Shown piece by piece: positions 1 through 4,732 of a stretch of DNA of 5,052 nt. The stretch is from an uncultured Desulfomonile sp. (GTDB lineage Bacteria; Desulfobacterota; Desulfomonilia; Desulfomonilales; Desulfomonilaceae), in contig CALDNG010000166.1 in assembly GCA_937915285.1 (NCBI GenBank), positions 1-5,052 on the forward strand. The letters are read 5' to 3'. How positions within the stretch are numbered: the stretch's first letter is position 1; every line of letters starts with the position of its first letter. The translations under genes were made by a program, and so were the position numbers. Under the pieces are notes generated by a model that did not search any database, had not been told where the DNA came from, and saw nothing but the letters and a program-made list of their open reading frames with translations.

Positions 1-570
1 ATTTTCCATATAATAAGCAGTCAAAGCCTCTCTTACAATGTTTCTGGCGCGGTGTAACCGAGATTTTACTGCGGGTATGGTTATTCCCAGAACCTCAGCG
101 GTCTCCTCAAGAGAAAAGCCCTCAATATCCCGTAGAATCATCACGGTACGGTAAATCACCGGCAAATCGTCTATTGCCTGTTCCAGAATCTTCTTGCCTT
201 CCATTGACAGCAGGATTTCCAGTGGAGTGCTTATAAACTCCGGTGAAGCCGTTAATCTGTCAGAAGCCTGGTTTGATAATTCATCGTCGAATTCTACGTA
301 ATCGTGAACATTCTTGCGCAAAAACATAAGCGCCGCGTTTGTGGCGACCCTGAAAAGCCAGGTCGAGAATGACGATGCCCCGGTGAAAGACGCCAGACCC
401 TTGTAAGCGCTGAAAAATGTCTCCTGAAGGAGATCCTCAGCCTGGTGGTTATCGTGGACTATCTTTCTGAGATGGCGGTATATTCTGCCTTGATACTTAT
501 CAACCAGTTCCTCAAAAGCTGAAAAGTCTCCCTGAAGGGTTTTCTGTATATTTAATGTGTCCTGATCCAT
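1..570 (-). CDS. ECF-type RNA polymerase sigma factor (partial, C-terminus off the left edge)
   Basis: An open frame read on the minus strand from the ATG at 570 gives 190 residues without a stop and leaves the window at base 1. It is an ECF (group 4, RpoE-like) sigma-70 factor, which directs RNA polymerase to a dedicated promoter set, usually in response to envelope or stress signals. Sigma region 2 spans about residues 18-86: the QAEDLLQETFFSAYKGL stretch at 43-59 is the core-binding region 2.2, and FSTWLFRVATNAAL at 68-81 covers 2.3/2.4. A variable acidic linker follows (about 90-125). Sigma region 4 covers about 128-185, with DLPVIYRTVMILRDIEG and the helix-turn-helix EETAEVLGITIPAVKSRLHR at 155-174. 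Conserved regions 1 and 3 are absent, as expected for ECF factors, and the protein should end within a few residues of the edge. AAAGGA four bases upstream supports the start. Any anti-sigma partner would lie beyond the edge, so the ECF subgroup and signal cannot be told. Confidence 0.93.
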   Translation of the reverse strand, partial: MDQDTLNIQKTLQGDFSAFEELVDKYQGRIYRHLRKIVHDNHQAEDLLQETFFSAYKGLASFTGASSFSTWLFRVATNAALMFLRKNVHDYVEFDDELSNQASDRLTASPEFISTPLEILLSMEGKKILEQAIDDLPVIYRTVMILRDIEGFSLEETAEVLGITIPAVKSRLHRARNIVREALTAYYMEN

Positions 571-627
571 AAAATCCTTTAGGAAAGAACAATTACTGTT
601 CCGGAAATTCTAAATCCTAACGTATAG

Positions 628-654
628 ATAGTATTGAGGGCTTTGGAATGTCAA
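628..654 (-). promoter_or_regulatory. Possible sigma-70 promoter of the sigma factor gene
   Basis: On the minus strand a perfect TTGACA (654-649) is followed after 15 bases by TACTAT (633-628, 4 of 6 matches to TATAAT). TATCTA at an 18-base spacing is the alternative -10. It sits 58 bases or more before the ATG at 570, leaving a leader of about 50 bases. The -35 is consensus but the spacing is short. A second candidate further upstream is a perfect TATAAT at 673-668 with TTGGAA 18 bases before it. Both look like housekeeping promoters. I see no GGAAC/CGTC pair that would mark ECF self-regulation. Confidence 0.4.
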
Positions 655-712
655 GGCTCAAACTAATATTATAAAACGTATCTCCACAATGTTCCAACAA
701 AAATATCGCATC

Positions 713-725
713 CTGAATGATTCAG
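713..725. repeat. 13-bp perfect inverted repeat, possible operator
   Basis: CTGAATGATTCAG is a perfect palindrome with 6-bp arms around a single G. It lies between the divergent sigma factor and sirtuin genes, about 150 bases from each start. The size and symmetry suit a dimeric regulator binding site, but a single short palindrome can occur by chance and no regulator is identifiable. Confidence 0.3.
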
Positions 726-727
726 TT

Positions 728-765
728 AAAAACAGTCAGTGTGTAATCGAGTGATGGCTGTTTTT
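728..765. terminator. A/T-flanked hairpin resembling a bidirectional intrinsic terminator
   Basis: AAAAACAGTCA (728-738) can pair with TGGCTGTTTTT (755-765) through 11 pairs, one of them G-U, across a 16-base loop. It is followed by a T run (761-766) on the plus strand and the corresponding T run on the minus strand. The core is GC-poor, so the hairpin is weak. There is no gene upstream of it on either strand: it lies between two divergent genes, about 100 bases before the sirtuin start. It could insulate the two promoters, attenuate a sirtuin leader, or end a short RNA, or it may not function. Confidence 0.35.
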
Positions 766-866
766 TGTTACGGTCTGGACCAAGCGTCTTGCTATTTTTG
801 TATTATGTGACTAAATCTTCAGACGGATACGTTATGTAGTCGAATTTTCCAATTGATAGCGAGGCC

Positions 867-1640
867 ATGTCAATGAATGCACGTTTGGAGCAAGCGGCCA
901 ATATTATCGCCAAATCGAAACACCTGGTGGCGCTGACCGGGGCCGGTATAAGCACGGAATCCGGGATACCAGATTTTCGAAGCCCAGGAGGCCTTTGGAC
1001 CAAGGTAGACCCAGGCGAGTTCTCCATTGACCGGTTCCTGCAAAATCCTGCCCGATTCTGGAAAATGAATCTGGACCTCAAAAATTCAGGTGACTTCGAT
1101 CTTGCCTCAGCATCACCGAACGCGGCTCATTACTCTCTGGCCAAAATGGAGAGCAAAGGCATCATGAAATGCATAATTACCCAAAATGTTGACAGCCTCC
1201 ATCAGAAGGCCGGCTCCATAGAGGTAGTAGAATTTCATGGTAATCTTTTGAGGGCGATATGCATGAAATGCAAGACGCTTGAGCCCATTGAAAAAGTGGA
1301 ACAGAGAGTATCATCAGGTGAACAGGAAACGCCACGCTGCAATCACTGCGGGGGACTGCTCAAACCGGACGCTGTCTTTTTCGGCGAGCCGATACCATCC
1401 AAGGCTCTTATGGCATCCAAGGTCATGTCCCAGAGATGCGACGCGCTCCTTGTCATAGGAACATCCCTGCAGGTTTTCCCTGCCGCTGAAATTCCAATTG
1501 TCGCCAAGTCAAAAAGCCCTTCGGCCACAATCATAGAAATCAACCGTGAACCATCGGCCTTGCACACCCAGGTGACCGACCTTCTTCTGCTTGGAAGCGC
1601 GGGAGAGATACTCTCCAAAATTGACGAACTGATAAATTAG
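867..1640 (+). CDS. cobB: NAD-dependent protein deacylase, sirtuin (Sir2/CobB family)
   Basis: This cytoplasmic enzyme removes acyl groups from protein lysines, using NAD+ and releasing nicotinamide and O-acyl-ADP-ribose. In the 257-residue reading the NAD-binding GAGISTESGIPDFRSPGGLW covers 25-44, TQNVDSLHQKAG covers 105-116 and FHGN contains the catalytic His124. The zinc ribbon is C132/C135 and C158/C161 (CMKC, CNHCGG), GTSLQVFPAAEIP covers 198-210 and the adenosine-contacting EINREP follows. Length is normal for a single-domain bacterial sirtuin, and the zinc Cys set is intact. The start is ambiguous: GAGG at 861-864 is only two bases from the ATG at 867 but eight bases from the in-frame ATG at 873, so 873 (255 residues) is more likely. 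E. coli CobB has a Tyr-x-x-Arg pair for succinyl/malonyl substrates, and by eye alignment Trp65 and Asn68 stand there. This suggests a deacetylase or broad deacylase and resembles Thermotoga Sir2. It stands alone, so the substrate is unknown. Confidence 0.95.
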   Translation: MSMNARLEQAANIIAKSKHLVALTGAGISTESGIPDFRSPGGLWTKVDPGEFSIDRFLQNPARFWKMNLDLKNSGDFDLASASPNAAHYSLAKMESKGIMKCIITQNVDSLHQKAGSIEVVEFHGNLLRAICMKCKTLEPIEKVEQRVSSGEQETPRCNHCGGLLKPDAVFFGEPIPSKALMASKVMSQRCDALLVIGTSLQVFPAAEIPIVAKSKSPSATIIEINREPSALHTQVTDLLLLGSAGEILSKIDELIN

Positions 1641-1668
1641 ATGTCCGAACAGGATCTAGTTGTTTGAT

Positions 1669-2418
1669 CTAAAACAAAACGGAGGTCTCGAGGAAAAAAC
1701 CTGTCCTGTTCATGTCCTGGGTATCCGTGTTGCTCTTGAATTTGATGTGGTCGGCCCTGTAGCCTCCAGATATTGTCCATGTCCAGAACGTGTTTACAGG
1801 GATGTCAAAACCGCTCATGACTTCCCAGCGCCAGGTCTCAAGACTGTTGTAATTCCACCAGTCAACCCTTCCGCCGAGTTTCGGGCGCAATGAAATGTTC
1901 TCAAAAATAGGGTAGAAGGTTCCGTGAAAACCCAAAGTGGGAAAGGTCAGTGAAGTGTATTCACTGTAGTTGTACAGCCTGTCCCCTACGACAGTGTTAG
2001 TGACCCGCGTGTCATAACCCGCCATCACAAGGTCTATGTTCGCCCCGAACAGGAATTGAGGCGTCATGTAAAAATCCAGGTCATAACCCAGACGCCAATC
2101 GCGTATCTTCTGGGATGATCCATTTACCGACTGATCATAAACTGTCCCAGGCTCAGCGTTCAACCTTAAGACATGGGCATTGAATATCCGCAAATCAGCA
2201 AAAAACTCCCATGCCAATTTGTCCTTCTTGATCCCCATGTTCTCGGATATGCCAATTTTGGTTCTGTCGCTCTGAATCAGGTCACCTTCCAAAACGGTGA
2301 ACCACATCCGGACCCCACCATCTGCTCTGACATAATTAGGCACTTCCCAGGCATAGACCTTTCCCATGAGAAGGAAGCAGGCGATAATTAGCCAGCAAAT
2401 AATCAGTATTTTTTTCAT
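1669..2418 (-). CDS. Putative outer-membrane beta-barrel protein of unknown family
   Basis: The 249-residue product begins with a clear Sec signal peptide: MKK, a hydrophobic core at 4-19 and a signal peptidase I site after VYA (residues 21-23), giving a mature protein of about 226 residues. The mature part has no long hydrophobic helix. It is rich in aromatic residues, Gly, Asn and Asp in alternating amphipathic stretches (for example 34-45, the WRLGYDLDFYMTPQFLFGANIDL stretch in the middle, and the TWRWEV to SGGYRAD region). It ends in SVLF, a C-terminal Phe typical of outer-membrane barrels recognised by BamA. The size would suit an 8- to 10-stranded barrel. I do not recognise the family, and channel, adhesin or structural roles are all possible. 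AAGGG ten bases upstream supports the ATG at 2418. The gene converges on the sirtuin with 28 bases between stops and no clear terminator, and diverges from the regulator-znuACB operon, sharing its upstream region. Confidence 0.75.
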   Translation of the reverse strand: MKKILIICWLIIACFLLMGKVYAWEVPNYVRADGGVRMWFTVLEGDLIQSDRTKIGISENMGIKKDKLAWEFFADLRIFNAHVLRLNAEPGTVYDQSVNGSSQKIRDWRLGYDLDFYMTPQFLFGANIDLVMAGYDTRVTNTVVGDRLYNYSEYTSLTFPTLGFHGTFYPIFENISLRPKLGGRVDWWNYNSLETWRWEVMSGFDIPVNTFWTWTISGGYRADHIKFKSNTDTQDMNRTGFFLETSVLF

Positions 2419-2474
2419 CTTTAACAGGCCCTTGAGCTAACATAAACTCATTTAACTTTAAGTTTTGTGTTTAA

Positions 2475-2503
2475 CTAATATAAAATAGTGACTAAATTGT
2501 CAA
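2475..2503 (-). promoter_or_regulatory. Promoter candidate for the beta-barrel gene
   Basis: On the minus strand a perfect TTGACA (2503-2498) is followed after 17 bases by TATTAG (2480-2475, 4 of 6), or after 15 bases by TATATT (2482-2477, 5 of 6). It lies about 55-85 bases before the ATG at 2418, in very A/T-rich DNA, which is a sensible position for a housekeeping promoter. On the minus strand AGTTAAA occurs twice just at and after the -10 (2476-2470 and 2457-2451), spaced 19 bp apart, and could be a regulator site or chance in A/T-rich sequence. Confidence 0.5.
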
Positions 2504-2559
2504 GCAAAAGCCATGCAAGAATGCTTTTTTGAAGACGCTTGCAGAATTTAGGACGTTCG

Positions 2560-2579
2560 GGTATTACCAGGTATTATTA
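2560..2579. repeat. 10-bp tandem repeat with small palindrome, candidate operator of the znu operon
   Basis: GGTATTACCA is followed directly by GGTATTATTA, matching at 8 of 10 positions, so the half-sites repeat on one face of the helix. The first copy contains GGTATTACC, a 9-bp inverted repeat with 4-bp arms. It lies 37-56 bases before the regulator's ATG. It overlaps weak -10 candidates TATTAC (2562-2567, with TTGCAG 17 bases upstream) and TATTAT (2572-2577). Ribbon-helix-helix proteins commonly bind short repeated or inverted half-sites of this scale, so autoregulation is plausible but unproven. Confidence 0.35.
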
Positions 2580-2615
2580 ATGACTGTCGGTTAGAGGTTT
2601 CAGCGTCGAGGTCGA

Positions 2616-2936
2616 ATGAAAAAACAGAAGCAGGAAATCATAACCTTCAAGGTTCCTGAATCATTGAGGGACGCCATGCGAGGCATTCCCAACAGGTCCG
2701 AATTCATCAGGCACGCTGTTTTGGCGGCTCTTGACAGTATCTGCCCGCTATGCAGGGGAACGGGTGTTCTTCTTCCAGACCAGAAGCGTCACTGGGATCA
2801 GTTTGCTGTGGATCATAGACTGGAAGAATGTAATTCGTGCCATGCTATTCATCTGGTCTGCTCCAATGATGTCAGAAAATTACATTCACGATCTCATGAA
2901 CTCATTGAAATGAAGGAACCGGTCAATGATGACTAA
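2616..2936 (+). CDS. Ribbon-helix-helix protein with Cys/His-rich C-terminal domain, putative metal-responsive regulator
   Basis: The 106-residue cytoplasmic protein has two parts. Residues 7-42 look like a CopG/Arc-type ribbon-helix-helix: a short basic N-terminus, the strand IITFKVP (8-14, alternating residues for the DNA groove), helix ESLRDAMRG, turn, and the helix that begins NRSEFIRHAVLAALD. Residues 43-94 carry two CxxC pairs, CPLCRGTG (43-50) and CNSCHAIH (72-79), plus Cys82 and His59, 67, 76, 79, 90 and 94, as expected for a zinc-ribbon-like metal site. The first pair resembles the CxxCxGxG motif of DnaJ. No enzyme motif is present. GAGG at 2608-2611, four bases before the ATG, is a slightly close ribosome site. 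The stop is a few bases before znuA, so the two are surely co-transcribed. From context I infer a zinc-sensing repressor of the uptake operon, analogous in design to NikR but not homologous in its metal domain. An antitoxin role is less likely because no toxin gene is adjacent. Confidence 0.8.
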   Translation: MKKQKQEIITFKVPESLRDAMRGIPNRSEFIRHAVLAALDSICPLCRGTGVLLPDQKRHWDQFAVDHRLEECNSCHAIHLVCSNDVRKLHSRSHELIEMKEPVNDD

Positions 2937-2951
2937 TGAATGGAGTGGCGC

Positions 2952-3947
2952 ATGATTAGGAAATGGTTTTATTTATCCACATTATGCGTTCTGTTGTTGA
3001 ACCCCTGCATGGCCGCTTTTGCGGTATCAGCCGAGAATGGTCAGCGGATCACGGTTTTCACCGCAATTGCTCCATACGCCTATTTTATTGAACAGATCTC
3101 GGGTGGTCTGGTAAACGCAGAAACCCTGGTCGGCCAGGGGAGGGATCCGCACACTTTCGAGCCTACACCCAGCCAGATTTCCAGACTTCATTCAGCCAAA
3201 GCCTACTTTGAAGTGGGTTTGCCATTTGAGGAAAAGCTGGTGCAGAAAATGGCCTCCCTGTTCCCTGACCTCAAAATAGTTGATTTGAACCGTGGCATCA
3301 ATCTTAGAAAGATGGAAGCTGCCCACGGGGATGCGTCACATGGTCAAGAGTCCTCAGCCGGCGACAGGACTAAAAGTGGCGACGGTCACAATCACGGACA
3401 CGGTTCACGAGTTACAGACCACAAGAAAACCAAATCCGAATCCGATGACCACCTCCACGGCGTCATGGATCCCCATGTGTGGTTAAGCCTGAAAAATGTA
3501 AAAATCATATCGGCCAATATTGCCGAAGCGCTCTCTTCGATCATGCCTTCTGATGCTGAACGTTTTCAGACAAACCTGAAGAGTTTCATCGACCGTCTGA
3601 ACAGGCTTGATGAACAGATGGGGACTTCACTTGGAAGTCTTAAAGGCAAAAATTTCTATGTGTACCATCCTGCTTTCGGTTATCTGGCGGACGACTATGG
3701 ATTGACCCAGAGGGCTGTGGAGATTGAGGGGAAGGAACCTACTGCCAAGCAGTTGGCCAGATTGATAGATTCTGCGAGAAAAGACGGTATCAAGGTAATT
3801 TTTGTGGCTCCCCAGTTTTCAAAAAAAGGCGCTGAGACAGTTGCAAGGGGTATTGATGGTATTGTTGTTGAAATCGATCCTCTCGAAAGAGATTACATCT
3901 CTAACATGACCAGAATTTCCGACAGGATCGAGTCGGGAGTCAGATAG
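2952..3947 (+). CDS. znuA: Zinc ABC transporter substrate-binding protein (ZnuA/TroA family)
   Basis: This is the periplasmic cluster-9 metal-binding protein that delivers Zn(II), or possibly Mn(II), to the ZnuBC importer. I start it at ATG 2952 (331 residues) because GGAG lies six bases upstream. The in-frame ATG at 2940 has no ribosome site at a workable distance. The signal peptide is MIRKW, a hydrophobic core ending about residue 20, and cleavage after AVSA (about residue 27). The Cys at 19 does not sit in a lipobox. Metal ligands seen: His67 in DPHTFEPTPSQ, His175 in DPHVWLS, His239 in YHPAFGYLADDYG and Asp309 in EIDPL. A His/Asp-rich loop at about 125-170, with at least eight His including HNHGHG, precedes the second ligand. 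Such a loop is typical of zinc-specific members and thought to collect or sense zinc. The EGKEPTAKQL segment is the usual family signature. It is the second gene of the operon, followed 11 bases later by znuC. Confidence 0.95.
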   Translation: MIRKWFYLSTLCVLLLNPCMAAFAVSAENGQRITVFTAIAPYAYFIEQISGGLVNAETLVGQGRDPHTFEPTPSQISRLHSAKAYFEVGLPFEEKLVQKMASLFPDLKIVDLNRGINLRKMEAAHGDASHGQESSAGDRTKSGDGHNHGHGSRVTDHKKTKSESDDHLHGVMDPHVWLSLKNVKIISANIAEALSSIMPSDAERFQTNLKSFIDRLNRLDEQMGTSLGSLKGKNFYVYHPAFGYLADDYGLTQRAVEIEGKEPTAKQLARLIDSARKDGIKVIFVAPQFSKKGAETVARGIDGIVVEIDPLERDYISNMTRISDRIESGVR

Positions 3948-3958
3948 GTTGCAGACAA

Positions 3959-4732
3959 TTGCTGGAACAATCATCACCGGTAATAAGCCTCAGGGATTTA
4001 AGTTTTTCCTACAACGGGTTTCTGATTCTGGATGAGGTCAATTTGGATATCCGAAGCGGGGATTTTGTATCAGTAGTAGGTCCCAACGGAGGCGGAAAGA
4101 CAACTTTACTAAAAATAATGCTAGGTCTTCTGAGACCGACCCAGGGTAGTGTCAAATTATTTGGAACTCCACCACATAAATCGACAAAGCGCGTGGGCTA
4201 TATGCCACAGCATGCAAAATTCGATTTCCATTTCCCCGCTACTGTCATGGATGTGGTACTGATGGGACGCCTAGGGCATTCGAGGGGCTTTGGAATGTAC
4301 AGCAGGCGTGACAAACAGACATGCCTGGAGAAACTTGAGATGGTTCAGCTTGCGGACCGGGCCCGCGAGTCATTTTCATCTTTGTCCGGCGGACAGAGGC
4401 AGCGGGTTCTTATAGCCCGCGCGCTGGCCTGCGAACCCGAATTGTTGATGCTGGATGAACCCACCTCAAGTTTGGATCAGGGTATAGAAGGCGAGATCTA
4501 TGATTTATTCAGGGAATTGAACCGGAATATCACGATTGTTCTGGTGTCTCACGACCTCGGTTTTGTCTCTCATTATGTTAAACGGGTTATCTGTGTGAAA
4601 AGACGAGTGGTGATTCACCCCACCTCAGAGATAAGCAGTGAAATCATTAACACCATTTATGGATATCCCATGAAGATGGTGCGTCACGACAAATGTGATC
4701 CTGAAGGAACAGGAACTTGCATCAGTTTTTAA
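3959..4732 (+). CDS. znuC: Zinc ABC transporter ATP-binding protein (ZnuC)
   Basis: This cytoplasmic ATPase powers metal import through ZnuB. Its 257 residues show a complete nucleotide-binding domain: an aromatic A-loop Tyr18, Walker A GPNGGGKTT at 41-49, Q-loop at Gln84 (GYMPQ), ABC signature LSGGQRQR at 142-149, Walker B LLMLDEP at 162-168, D-loop SSLD (170-173) and switch His198. The cluster-9 sequence FPATVMDVVLMGR (92-104) after the Q-loop supports zinc/manganese transport rather than another substrate. Only a TTG at 3959 gives a sensible N-terminus. There is no ATG before residue 54, and the ribosome site is weak (AGG ten bases upstream), so translation may be coupled to znuA, whose stop is 11 bases before. 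The tail (VRHDKCDPEGTGTC, 241-254) holds His243, Cys246 and Cys254, which could touch metal. His-rich tails are known in related ZnuC proteins, but a role here is inference. Confidence 0.95.
   Translation: MLEQSSPVISLRDLSFSYNGFLILDEVNLDIRSGDFVSVVGPNGGGKTTLLKIMLGLLRPTQGSVKLFGTPPHKSTKRVGYMPQHAKFDFHFPATVMDVVLMGRLGHSRGFGMYSRRDKQTCLEKLEMVQLADRARESFSSLSGGQRQRVLIARALACEPELLMLDEPTSSLDQGIEGEIYDLFRELNRNITIVLVSHDLGFVSHYVKRVICVKRRVVIHPTSEISSEIINTIYGYPMKMVRHDKCDPEGTGTCISF
4704..4719 (+). promoter_or_regulatory. Ribosome binding site and TTG start deciding the znuB N-terminus
   Basis: AAGGA at 4704-4708 precedes TTG 4717 by eight bases, all within the znuC coding end. The frame is closed by TGA at 4702-4704, just upstream, so this TTG is the only start consistent with the conserved N-terminal sequence and a good ribosome site. 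Confidence 0.7.

Larger units (their letters stand above)
571..866. other. Divergent intergenic region, 296 bp
   Basis: The region separates the minus-strand sigma factor from the plus-strand sirtuin. It is clearly more A/T-rich than the genes and has no convincing coding frame. It holds the sigma promoter candidates, the palindrome and the hairpin listed separately. For the sirtuin only weak promoter matches are visible: TATTAT at 801-806 with TGGACC 19 bases upstream, which I do not call. No tRNA, riboswitch fold or CRISPR repeat was recognised. Confidence 0.7.
2419..2615. other. Divergent intergenic region, 197 bp, between the barrel gene and the znu operon
   Basis: The half next to the barrel gene is strongly A/T-rich and holds the TTGACA promoter and AGTTAAA repeats. 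The half next to the regulator gene holds the GGTATTA tandem repeat. No canonical Zur box of the E. coli (GTTATA-type inverted) or Bacillus form was seen. No small gene is apparent. The spacing is short enough for one bound regulator to affect both directions. Confidence 0.6.

Noticed and set aside
598..693. GGAAC motifs on the minus strand (693-689 and 602-598) as ECF-type -35 elements for self-regulation of the sigma gene
   Set aside because: Neither is followed at about 16 bases by a CGTC- or TCTAA-like -10. The TTGACA promoter is a better fit.
803..1081. Minus-strand open frame of 92 codons across the sirtuin start
   Set aside because: It lies opposite the strongly conserved NAD-binding region of the sirtuin, and its product has no recognisable domain or plausible composition.
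1343..1618. Minus-strand open frame of 91 codons inside the sirtuin
   Set aside because: Antisense to well-conserved sirtuin motifs. The translation resembles no family.
1660..1677. Possible convergent terminator hairpin TTGTTT/AAACAA between sirtuin and barrel genes
   Set aside because: Only six A/T-dominated pairs, with no GC core, and it overlaps the barrel gene's stop. Too weak to call.
1660..1893. Plus-strand open frame of 77 codons
   Set aside because: Antisense to the C-terminal half of the beta-barrel gene, with a TTG start and no ribosome site.
2173..2391. Plus-strand open frame of 72 codons
   Set aside because: Antisense to the N-terminal half of the barrel protein, including its signal peptide coding region.
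2731..2913. Alternative-frame open reading frame inside the RHH gene
   Set aside because: Overlaps the Cys-rich coding region in another frame, with no ribosome site. The RHH frame is supported by both its domain and its fit with znuA.
2936..2959. Seven-codon frame ATG...TAG at the RHH/znuA junction
   Set aside because: It overlaps the RHH stop and the znuA start and could in principle act in coupling, but such short frames arise by chance and it has no ribosome site of its own.
3350..3480. His-rich loop in ZnuA as a novel repeat
   Set aside because: His/Asp-rich loops at this position are an established feature of zinc-specific ZnuA proteins.
3292..3486. Alternative-frame open reading frame inside znuA
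   Set aside because: It overlaps the His-rich loop of ZnuA, whose frame is certain from motifs on both sides.
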